Below are positions 1 through 5,365 of a stretch of 6,076 bases of DNA, one piece after another. Origin of the DNA: Deltaproteobacteria bacterium. GTDB taxonomy: Bacteria; Desulfobacterota; Desulfobacteria; Desulfobacterales; ETH-SRB1. Made by a program: the position numbers and the translations under genes. Positions within the stretch are counted from its first letter, which is position 1; each line of letters starts with the position of its first letter. Below the pieces are notes generated by a model. That model was not told the DNA's origin, ran no database searches, and saw nothing but the letters and a program-made list of their open reading frames with translations. The stretch lies in NCBI GenBank assembly GCA_030262795.1, contig JAJSZO010000062.1:1-6076 (forward strand). The letters are read 5' to 3'.

Positions 1-611
1 GTCATAAGGTCTTCAGCGGTCTTTTTACTCACGGCGTGTACATAATATATGCCGTCTTTAACATCTACTGTGATAGTCCCTGGAGTAAGAGTAATAGAAT
101 TGGCAAGTGTTACCATGGAGATATCACTTTCCAGTTTTGACTTGAACTTAATTATCTTTGGGTCTAACAGATTTTTTGGCCCCAGAGCCAATCGAACAAC
201 ATGCAGGTTGGACAAAACGATCTGGTAGAGAAGCCATGGAATATAAGTAATAAATCTTTTTACTATTACACGCATATCTCCTGCTCTTGGATTGGCAAAA
301 AGGAGACCATGCGATACATGTGACACCAAGCCACAACAAAGAACTCCGATGCTGATATGAAACAAATCATAGTGCCCTGATAAGAGTAGCCAGAAACCAA
401 ACAAAATGATGAATGTTCCTGCAAATCTGGTAATCTCGGTTTTTGTTTGCCTGGCACCTTTAAATATTGCCTCCACTCTGTTTCTTTGGACGGACTGGGC
501 TTCTGAGGTTAATCGAGCAGCAATGTCCAAAACATTTCTGCTTTTCTCTCTTGCATCCTCTAATATCTCAAAGGACTTATCCGTGGCCTGAACTAATATA
601 GTTACTTCCAT
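1..611 (-). CDS. mrpE: Mrp/Mnh-type Na+/H+ antiporter subunit E, N-terminally extended, partial (3' end outside window)
   Basis: MrpE is a small membrane subunit of the multisubunit cation/proton antiporter (Mrp/Mnh/Sha), which exports Na+ in exchange for protons at the inner membrane. The 203 visible residues contain the family pattern: hydrophobic segments at about 62-78 and 83-105, then a conserved region at about 118-145 (KRFITYIPWLLYQIVLSNLH, then VVRLALGP), and the signature LANSITLTPGTITVDV at 169-184. The frame runs off the left edge, so the C-terminus is missing. The ATG at 611 is the first start after an in-frame TGA 42 nt upstream and has an AGGA 7 nt before it. Residues 1-61 are not part of the usual MrpE domain; they are charged and probably helical, with no signal peptide. 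An internal GTG at codon 46 has no clear ribosome site. The downstream mrp genes are expected to the left. Family call is confident; the function of the extension is unknown. Confidence 0.85.
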   Translation of the reverse strand, partial: MEVTILVQATDKSFEILEDAREKSRNVLDIAARLTSEAQSVQRNRVEAIFKGARQTKTEITRFAGTFIILFGFWLLLSGHYDLFHISIGVLCCGLVSHVSHGLLFANPRAGDMRVIVKRFITYIPWLLYQIVLSNLHVVRLALGPKNLLDPKIIKFKSKLESDISMVTLANSITLTPGTITVDVKDGIYYVHAVSKKTAEDLM

Positions 612-652
612 TTCGTTCCTTTTCTTTCTAAATATGGCCTTATCTTCCTGCG

Positions 653-682
653 TTCATACAAAAATACGTTTTCCGAATTCAA
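653..682 (-). promoter_or_regulatory. Weak sigma-70-like promoter candidate for mrpE
   Basis: Read on the minus strand there is TTGAAT (682-677), an 18-bp spacer and TATGAA (658-653), each matching 4 of 6 consensus positions. The predicted start of transcription would lie about 35 nt before the mrpE ATG. It lies between mrpE and the inverted repeat at 689-802, which fits a separate promoter for the antiporter genes. Matches of this quality occur by chance in AT-rich DNA. Confidence 0.25.
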
Positions 683-688
683 GAACTA

Positions 689-802
689 AGGGTACGCACA
701 AAAATAAGTTCGCAATTTTAAGTGTTGAGGCGCCCGTTTCGCAACACAGCCATGCGGGATGCATCGGCGCTTAAAATGTGAAATTATTTTTGTGCGAGCC
801 CT
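689..802. repeat. Long imperfect inverted repeat with inner hairpins, MITE/REP-like intergenic element
   Basis: Arms 689-722 and 770-802 are reverse complements with a few mismatches and one gap; the best block is CGCACAAAAATAA on the left against TTATTTTTGTGCG on the right. The GC-richer centre has its own inverted repeat (GTGTTG 722-727 with CAACAC 742-747) and a GATGCATC palindrome (758-765). It carries no open frame of note. It lies 19 bp after the stop of the universal stress protein gene and about 80 bp before the mrpE start. The nested-palindrome design is typical of short non-autonomous repeat elements; it could also form a strong RNA stem at the end of the stress-protein mRNA, but there is no T-run to make it a standard terminator. 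Confidence 0.7.
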
Positions 803-820
803 AAGCCTTGCGAAAACGCT

Positions 821-1615
821 TTAACTAAAAGGAACCAGCAATGCAGGAACAGGAGTTCTCTCTACTACGTTGCACGAATGTTTTCCTGTAAAAATATCTT
901 TAAAGCTTTGCCCCGACGTTGTCCCCATAACTATTGATGTAGAATTATAATCTTGCGCTGCAAGAATGATCTCATCAACAGTTTTGCCCGCATATACATG
1001 ATATTCTGCGTCGATTCCATGTTCTAAGCATCTCTTGCGCGTCTCTCTCAACTTTCTCATAAGCTGCCTCAGATCACGCACGGTCAATTTTTCATGTATT
1101 ACATTTACGATATCAAGCTCGCTGATTAATTCCTTGAAACCGAGTATAAATTGAAGTGTCTTTTCAGATTCCGGCGACCAATCAGTCGCAAACAAAACAC
1201 GTTCAAACATCCCTTTTGAAGTAAATTTCAATGCTGTTTCATCTTTATCAACTATCAGAATGGGTACATTTGCCGCCTTAACAAGATCTCTGACAATAGA
1301 ACCGCCAAACAGCATTTCCTTTTTCTTTTTATTAAAGTGAGCTATGGCAAAGGATATCCCATCTTCATGCAATGTGTTTAAAATGCCATTAGACAGGTTC
1401 CCGGGATCAATTCTTATAGTTGCTTTCAAGCCATAATTATTTAATTTTTCTTTCCATTGCTCAAACAGCTCAAGAATTGTAGTTTTTTCTTCCTTTTCCA
1501 TGGTGCAAAGAAAAATTATTTCCTCAAAGCCGATATTGCTCAGGCCTGATAATTCTTCCAGCACCCTAAAGCTTGGTTTGCTGATATCTGTAGCATATAA
1601 TATTTTTCTGCCCAT
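821..1615 (-). CDS. Tandem-domain universal stress protein (UspA family)
   Basis: Predicted 264-residue cytoplasmic protein with two UspA folds, about 1-125 and 137-264. Each begins with the typical first strand (KILYATD with D10; RVLFATDWS with D145) and ends with the family's last helix and strand (VPILIV, VPALLVP). Known UspA proteins that bind ATP carry G-x2-G-x9-G-S/T. Here domain 1 keeps only the final G105-S106, and domain 2 has G231 and G244 but S234 and K245 in place of the second Gly and the Ser. Nucleotide binding is therefore doubtful or altered. A KKKK run at 96-99 sits where the domain 1 loop would be. The ATG at 1615 follows GGGGAG with a 3-nt gap. It is transcribed away from the second stress protein gene at 2208 and probably uses the sigma-54 promoter at 1669-1684. 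The precise stress role cannot be read from the sequence. Confidence 0.93.
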   Translation of the reverse strand: MGRKILYATDISKPSFRVLEELSGLSNIGFEEIIFLCTMEKEEKTTILELFEQWKEKLNNYGLKATIRIDPGNLSNGILNTLHEDGISFAIAHFNKKKKEMLFGGSIVRDLVKAANVPILIVDKDETALKFTSKGMFERVLFATDWSPESEKTLQFILGFKELISELDIVNVIHEKLTVRDLRQLMRKLRETRKRCLEHGIDAEYHVYAGKTVDEIILAAQDYNSTSIVMGTTSGQSFKDIFTGKHSCNVVERTPVPALLVPFS

Positions 1616-1668
1616 TATCTCCCCGTTTTTATAGAGAAAAATTTTAAACTTAAATTTTGTTTTTATAA

Positions 1669-1684
1669 CGCAATATTCGTGCCC
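1669..1684 (-). promoter_or_regulatory. Sigma-54 (RpoN) -24/-12 promoter for the universal stress protein gene at 821-1615
   Basis: On the minus strand the sequence reads GGGCACGAATATTGCG. Against the published consensus TGGCACGRNNNTTGCW it mismatches only at the first and last positions, and the essential GG (1683-1682) and GC (1671-1670) are separated by exactly 10 nt. Transcription would start near 1658, giving a leader of about 43 nt that contains the GGGGAG ribosome site. Sigma-54 promoters need an activator ATPase bound upstream, and a cluster of palindromes lies 165-220 bp upstream (1824-1876). Position, orientation and spacing all agree, but there is no experimental support here. Confidence 0.7.
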
Positions 1685-1823
1685 TTACGATCAAAATGCA
1701 TGTCTGACCTTACCTTTCAGGTATTACTGGAATTTGAAGCTGCAGCATGAATCAAGATACCAACACAAAGTGACCGATTTTCGGGCACACAATACTGGTT
1801 TTTCTGGAACATATTTATATCTT

Positions 1824-1876
1824 TACATAATATTATGTACAATCATTGTACATGATTTACATGAAAACTGTACAGT
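1824..1876. promoter_or_regulatory. Cluster of three palindromes with TGTACA cores, candidate activator/operator sites
   Basis: Three palindromes are packed here: TACATAATATTATGTA (1824-1839, perfect 16 bp), ATGTACAATCATTGTACAT (1835-1853, 8-bp arms around TCA) and ACTGTACAGT (1867-1876, perfect). The hexamer TGTACA occurs at 1836, 1847 and 1869, i.e. 11 and 22 bp apart, putting all three on one face of the helix. The cluster is about 165-220 bp upstream of the predicted sigma-54 start, the usual range for an enhancer, and about 250 bp upstream of the promoter of the plus-strand gene. The bound protein is unknown. Confidence 0.55.
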
Positions 1877-2089
1877 AATATTTCATTAAAGCAAAACCCA
1901 TAGCATGATTGCTTTCCTGTCAATAGCGCTTTTAATTGAGCTTAAGGCTACCAACATAAGGCGGAACAGTATGCAAATTCAAGCAGTTAGCACTTGTTAG
2001 ATTTTTGTTTGATTGTGAAATTACTATAGAGCCAAAATGGCGGAAAGTATCCCGCTTTAATAAAATTGGTAGCCGAGCTTAATAAATAC

Positions 2090-2117
2090 TTGACAATTTA
2101 ACTATTATCTGTTTAAT
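2090..2117 (+). promoter_or_regulatory. Sigma-70-type promoter for the plus-strand universal stress protein gene
   Basis: A perfect -35 box TTGACA (2090-2095) is followed by a 16-bp spacer and the -10 box TTTAAT (2112-2117, 5 of 6). Transcription would begin near 2124, giving a leader of about 84 nt that starts in an A8 tract and ends with the AAGGAGG ribosome site. No -24/-12 element with correct spacing was found on this strand, so the two divergent stress genes seem to use different sigma factors. Confidence 0.6.
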
Positions 2118-2195
2118 TCTTTAAAAAAAATTGTCTAAAATAAAGCAACATTAAAGATAAGAATTTTTGTGCTCAGTCGGTCTAAAACCGTGCTT

Positions 2196-2202
2196 AAGGA
2201 GG
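2196..2202 (+). promoter_or_regulatory. Strong ribosome binding site fixing the start at 2208
   Basis: AAGGAGG lies 5 nt before the ATG at 2208. A longer in-frame start, GTG at 2169, would place this ideal site inside the coding region and add 13 residues with no match to the UspA fold, so the ATG is chosen. Confidence 0.85.
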
Positions 2203-2207
2203 ATATT

Positions 2208-3074
2208 ATGAAATTTAAAAAAATGCTGTTTGTGACTAACTTTGAGAAATTGTGGTTTGACGGCCTGGAATCTCTGTTTGGCCTCAGGAAGTCAGGTCTT
2301 GATCATATAGTTTTTCTCCATGTAATAGAAAAAGATAAAATCGCAATGCATCGAGGAAAGGGCTACCTCAAAGAGGAAGAGGTCGGTCTCAAACAAATGG
2401 CGGATGTACGTTTTATAGATTGGGCGGAAAACATATTTGAAAAAGGAATGGAATGTGGTGCCTATGTTGTGGTTGGCAATTATATCCCCAAGATTCTCTC
2501 AACGGTTGAGGCAGAAAAAGCTAATCTCATAGTGATAGAAGCCCATGAGAGGACAAGAGTAGAAAAACTGTACGCAGATTCTACGATACTGGAACTCCTC
2601 CGACGAACAAAAACTCCTGTTTTAGTGCATAAATATATGCTGCCATCAGGAAAGACCAACAAAAATCCTTTTGAGGTACCTCTCTTTGCAACAGACTGGT
2701 CTTCTCCATGTGAAAGAGCATTGGAGCAGATTATCGACATTAAAAACAGTATTAAAAAAGTTGTGGTGGTTCATATTGTCAGCGAGGATGCTATGAAGGG
2801 AAAATCTAAACATGAGCTTCAAATGGTTCAAAAAGAGAATAAAAAAAGACTGGAAGAAGTCCGTATTGCTTTTGAAGACGAAGGAATAGAAGTAGAAACT
2901 CATCTGTATATGGGTGAAGTTGTTCCGCTGATTGAAAATGCCTCGCGTGAACATGGCGCCACAATGGTTATTACAGGTACAACAGGGAAAGGTGCATGGC
3001 GTGCACGCTGGCTGGGAAGCATTTCGCAACAATTAGCAGAATCATCGGAACTTCCTACGTTGTTAATACCTTAA
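2208..3074 (+). CDS. Tandem-domain universal stress protein (UspA family)
   Basis: Predicted 288-residue cytoplasmic protein with two UspA folds, about 1-143 and 154-288. Domain 2 starts with VPLFATDWS (D163) and has an intact nucleotide-binding motif: G257-TT-G260, nine residues, then G270-S271. Domain 1 is degenerate: N11 replaces the usual Asp of the first strand, and the motif region (about 111-125, EAHERTRVEKLYADS) lacks all three glycines. This suggests one ATP site per chain, with domain 1 serving a structural or other binding role; that is inference from family knowledge. The FATDWS segment is shared with the divergent paralogue at 821-1615, but the overall sequences differ clearly, so a recent duplication is unlikely. 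It has its own promoter (2090-2117) and ends at the bidirectional terminator 3112-3143. Confidence 0.94.
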   Translation: MKFKKMLFVTNFEKLWFDGLESLFGLRKSGLDHIVFLHVIEKDKIAMHRGKGYLKEEEVGLKQMADVRFIDWAENIFEKGMECGAYVVVGNYIPKILSTVEAEKANLIVIEAHERTRVEKLYADSTILELLRRTKTPVLVHKYMLPSGKTNKNPFEVPLFATDWSSPCERALEQIIDIKNSIKKVVVVHIVSEDAMKGKSKHELQMVQKENKKRLEEVRIAFEDEGIEVETHLYMGEVVPLIENASREHGATMVITGTTGKGAWRARWLGSISQQLAESSELPTLLIP

Positions 3075-3083
3075 GATAGTAGC

Positions 3084-3100
3084 AGCGGCATCCTTCCGCT
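3084..3100. other. Short hairpin before the terminator
   Basis: AGCGG (3084-3088) and CCGCT (3096-3100) can pair around a 7-nt loop just after the stress protein stop codon. There is no T-run, so it is probably an accessory 3' structure rather than a second terminator. Confidence 0.3.
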
Positions 3101-3111
3101 GATTTACATTT

Positions 3112-3143
3112 AAAAAGGCGGATAAGCAATTATCCGCCTTTTT
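3112..3143. terminator. Bidirectional intrinsic terminator between convergent genes
   Basis: A perfect 14-bp stem, AAAAAGGCGGATAA (3112-3125) with TTATCCGCCTTTTT (3130-3143), encloses a GCAA tetraloop. The A5 and T5 ends give each strand a GC-rich stem followed by a U-run. It sits 37 bp after the plus-strand stress protein stop and 34 bp beyond the stop of the minus-strand receiver gene, so it can end transcription of both. Confidence 0.9.
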
Positions 3144-3177
3144 CATTTTGGTTGCCGTAAATCTTGAACCTGAGGAA

Positions 3178-3570
3178 TTAAGACAAAAATTTCTTTATCG
3201 TTGCCCCCAATTCTTCGGGCTCAATAGGTTTTTCAAGATAGGCTTCCGGTTCCGGCACAGGTTGATCTCCAAACTCGTCAAGGGCCTTCTGAGAACGGAG
3301 AAAGGTTCTTTTGGCTATTCCGGAATGCATAATTACCGGAATATCACTAAATTGAGAATCTGTTTTTAATGCACGATACATCTTGATACCGCTTTCTTTA
3401 GGCATCAAGATGTCCAGAATAACTAAATCCGGTTTTTCCTTTTTGACCTTGCCGATACCCTCTTCGCCGTCTTTTGCAAGCTCCGGCTTATAACCAATAT
3501 CTTCTACAACACTTGAAACAAATGTTCTCACATCAACGTCATCATCAACAATCAGCACCTTTTTCGCCAT
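3178..3570 (-). CDS. Stand-alone CheY-like response regulator receiver protein
   Basis: A 130-residue protein made of one receiver domain with no output domain. The acidic pocket is D9-D10, the phosphorylation site is D53 (LVILDILMP), and the switch and lysine positions are S83 (VIMHSG) and K114 (YLEKP). The segment between S83 and K114 (about 86-110, AKRTFLRSQKALDEFG and a proline-rich QPVPEPE) is longer than in CheY, so the face around helix 4 is probably remodelled. The start chosen is the ATG at 3570, preceded by GGAGGAGGA (site 3574-3585); an upstream in-frame ATG at 3612 would add 14 residues and swallow this site. It lies 54 bp after the receiver-kinase fusion gene on the same strand and is very likely co-transcribed and phosphorylated by it or by the kinase further upstream. 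It is followed by the terminator at 3112-3143. Confidence 0.93.
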   Translation of the reverse strand: MAKKVLIVDDDVDVRTFVSSVVEDIGYKPELAKDGEEGIGKVKKEKPDLVILDILMPKESGIKMYRALKTDSQFSDIPVIMHSGIAKRTFLRSQKALDEFGDQPVPEPEAYLEKPIEPEELGATIKKFLS

Positions 3571-3595
3571 AATCTCCTCCTCCTTCTTTAGTATA

Positions 3596-3609
3596 ATTTT
3601 TGCAAAAAT
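3596..3609. repeat. 14-bp perfect palindrome between kinase and receiver genes
   Basis: ATTTTTGCAAAAAT is its own reverse complement and occupies the 54-bp gap between the kinase stop (3625) and the receiver start (3570), about 10 nt before the receiver's ribosome site. It could be a regulator site or a weak mRNA structure that adjusts the relative output of the two genes. AT-rich palindromes of this length can also arise by chance. Confidence 0.4.
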
Positions 3610-3624
3610 CATTTCCCAGAATCC

Positions 3625-5253
3625 TTAGACCTTCTTTCCCGGAAGCCGAATGGTAAACACTGTCCCTTTGCCAGGTTGGGATGCTACATCCATGGTTCCG
3701 CCGTGCTCATTTACAATCTTTTGTGTAACCAGCAACCCGAGACCGGTGCCTCGTCCTCCTTTGGTACTAAAAAATTCGGCAAAAATCTTGCTTTGAGTTT
3801 CCTCATCCATACCACAACCATTATCAATAACCTCAAATGCCACACAGCTCTTCTTTTCACATCGCGTCCTTACTTTTACATGCCACTGCTTTTGCGTATC
3901 AGAATCAAAAATGCATGCATCAATTGCATTTGAAACCAGATTAAGAAGACAACTGTGAATTCCTTTTGGATCAAGATATATCTCACCCATCTCCCTGTCA
4001 ACGTCCCTAATCAGGTCGACATCACATTCCTTTGCTTTTGATTCCATAAGATCGCAGACTTCATTTGCTATAATATTCGGATTATATTTTTCATATTCAG
4101 GTTCTCGTTCTTTAGAATAAGTGAGAAGATCCATAACAAAATCGGCAACTTTATGTATATTTCTTTCCACCATGTCCCAGCCTGTTTTCATTTTTTTTTG
4201 CTGACGTTCCCTTTCAGCGGTTATATCCGCAGCTCGCTTCAAAAATCGTGATTGAAGAGGCAAGGCAGACGTATTACTATAGTCTATCTTATCTTCTTCC
4301 GACCAGCCGGCGGCTCCTTTTTTAAGAGCGGTATTTACTATATAAACACCGCCTTTCAGGCCATTTAAGATATTTTTAATGCCATGAGCAAGACCGGCTA
4401 TGGTCTGACCTATAGCTGCAAGTCTTTCAGATTTAATCAATTCTTTTTCCAGACGTTTAATTTCCCTAATATCCTGAAAAAATCCAACGCTCCCTATTGG
4501 CTTGTCGCCTTCATACAGCATTGCGCACGAAAATCTTACCGGCACTGCTTTGCCGCTCTTTGCTATAACAGATGCTTCATCCCCAACAAAAATATCGCTT
4601 GCTTTCCGATCTTTACCTGCAAAAACATCAGAAATTTTTTGAGTTATCCCTTCAGGGTAAAAATCTCCGGCATTCATGGTGCCTTTGACTTCATTCTCAG
4701 TATATCCAAACATCTCTTCCGCAGCAGAATTAAATATTATTATATTCCCTTCTTTGTCTGTAGCAACAATTCCATCAATAGAACGCTGTACAAGCTTATC
4801 CTCAAACTCATATCTTCTCTTAATCTCTTCGGTTTGTTCTCTTACCATGTTCCAAAGATCATTGGCATACTTATTCAAGGTCTTTTTTGTTCTCAGCCGT
4901 TCCTCAGCTCTTTTTAAGGTAATTGAAAGAAGTTGATTGCTTATCGGCTTGGTTAAAAAATCAGATGCTCCAAGATGAAGTGATTGTATGGCAGATTCCA
5001 TATCACCATGTCCTGTAATAACAATTACCTCTACCTCAGGATTAATCTCCTTGACTCTTCTCAAGACTTCTATTCCATCCATCCCGGGCATCTTTATATC
5101 GGTAAGCACGATAGGAAAAAATTCTTGTTGAAACAAGTCAATTCCCTGTTGTCCGCTCGCTGCAGTTGCTACATCATATCCATCACTTTTAAGAGATATG
5201 CTGAAGACTTTTCTAATGCCCTCTTCGTCATCAATCAGCAAAAGTTTTGACAT
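3625..5253 (-). CDS. Receiver-PAS-histidine kinase fusion protein
   Basis: A 542-residue cytoplasmic kinase with no membrane segment. Domains in order: receiver 1-120 (D8-D9, phospho-acceptor D52, T80, K102); a helical linker about 110-155; PAS about 155-265 (IDGIVATDKEGNIIIFN, FGYTENEV); the dimerisation/phosphotransfer helices about 268-385 with H290 in GLAHGIKN; and an ATPase domain about 390-540 with N-box NLVSNAIDA (N442), G1 DNGCGM (D477), F-box (F491-F495) and G2 GTGLGL (502-507). Having the receiver at the N-terminus suggests input from another kinase, perhaps the one encoded just upstream, rather than a classical C-terminal hybrid. About 40 extra residues (313-354) lie between the two phosphotransfer helices. 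The ATG at 5253 has only a distant GAGG (12 nt away), so translation may be weak or coupled. The CheY-like protein encoded next is its likely partner. The signal sensed by PAS is unknown. Confidence 0.93.
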   Translation of the reverse strand: MSKLLLIDDEEGIRKVFSISLKSDGYDVATAASGQQGIDLFQQEFFPIVLTDIKMPGMDGIEVLRRVKEINPEVEVIVITGHGDMESAIQSLHLGASDFLTKPISNQLLSITLKRAEERLRTKKTLNKYANDLWNMVREQTEEIKRRYEFEDKLVQRSIDGIVATDKEGNIIIFNSAAEEMFGYTENEVKGTMNAGDFYPEGITQKISDVFAGKDRKASDIFVGDEASVIAKSGKAVPVRFSCAMLYEGDKPIGSVGFFQDIREIKRLEKELIKSERLAAIGQTIAGLAHGIKNILNGLKGGVYIVNTALKKGAAGWSEEDKIDYSNTSALPLQSRFLKRAADITAERERQQKKMKTGWDMVERNIHKVADFVMDLLTYSKEREPEYEKYNPNIIANEVCDLMESKAKECDVDLIRDVDREMGEIYLDPKGIHSCLLNLVSNAIDACIFDSDTQKQWHVKVRTRCEKKSCVAFEVIDNGCGMDEETQSKIFAEFFSTKGGRGTGLGLLVTQKIVNEHGGTMDVASQPGKGTVFTIRLPGKKV

Positions 5254-5271
5254 ATAATCACATTACCTCTC

Positions 5272-5364
5272 ACAGTTTACGGTTGTCGGTTTACGGTTAC
5301 CAATTAACGGCTACTCAAAACATAAAACCGTGAACTGTAAACCGACAACCGTAAACCGACAACT
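5272..5364. repeat. Inverted and tandem repeat in the gap between two kinase genes
   Basis: GTTTACGGTTGTCGGTTTAC (5275-5294) and its exact reverse complement (5337-5356) form a perfect 20-bp inverted repeat, extendable by a few pairs towards a loop of about 34-40 nt. The right side is also a tandem 14-mer: GTAAACCGACAACC (5337-5350) then GTAAACCGACAACT (5351-5364), one mismatch apart. The unit AACCGT/ACGGTT recurs in the loop. The repeat fills almost the whole 112-bp gap. It resembles dispersed extragenic repeats; in RNA it would form a long stem that could affect read-through between the two kinase genes. Confidence 0.8.
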
Positions 5365-5365
5365 G

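Larger units (their letters stand above)
1616..2207. other. 592-bp divergent intergenic regulatory region
   Basis: This AT-rich stretch separates the two oppositely transcribed universal stress protein genes and has no convincing small gene. Besides the promoters and palindrome cluster listed separately, it contains an inverted pair GGCTACCAA (1946-1954) / TTGGTAGCC (2066-2074), and inside that a direct pair GGCGGAACAGTAT (1960-1972) / GGCGGAAAGTAT (2039-2050). The stretch 1690-1820 shows nothing recognisable. Confidence 0.6.

Noticed and set aside
148..457. Two overlapping minus-strand short frames inside mrpE
   Set aside because: The third minus-strand frame gives a clear MrpE sequence across the whole stretch, so these are out-of-frame shadows; there is no sign of a frameshift.
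1893..1923. Minus-strand TTGACA with TATGGG as a sigma-70 promoter for the gene at 821-1615
   Set aside because: The spacer is only 15 bp, the -10 is poor, and it lies about 300 bp upstream; the sigma-54 element is far better placed.
2169..2207. Longer start (GTG at 2169) for the plus-strand stress protein
   Set aside because: The AAGGAGG at 2196-2202 with a 5-nt gap points to the ATG at 2208, and the extra 13 residues do not fit the first strand of the UspA fold.
2646..3032. Minus-strand open frame of 128 codons
   Set aside because: It lies opposite the second domain of a well-supported UspA gene, with a low-complexity composition and no start signals.
3571..3612. Upstream ATG (3612) for the CheY-like protein
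   Set aside because: It would place the strong GGAGGAGGA ribosome site inside the gene and add a tail before the canonical KKVLIVDDD start of a receiver.
3590..3618. Internal promoter (TGGGAA, 17 bp, TATACT) for the CheY-like gene
   Set aside because: The transcript would start inside the ribosome binding site, and the -35 matches only half of the consensus.
4384..4917. Plus-strand open frame of 177 codons
   Set aside because: It is antisense to the PAS and linker part of the kinase, has no ribosome site or recognisable domain, and is rich in Phe, Ser, Cys and Ile as expected from the reverse of a real gene.
5272..5364. CRISPR-like array
   Set aside because: Repeat units are 14 bp, adjacent without spacers and arranged as an inverted repeat; no cas genes are present.
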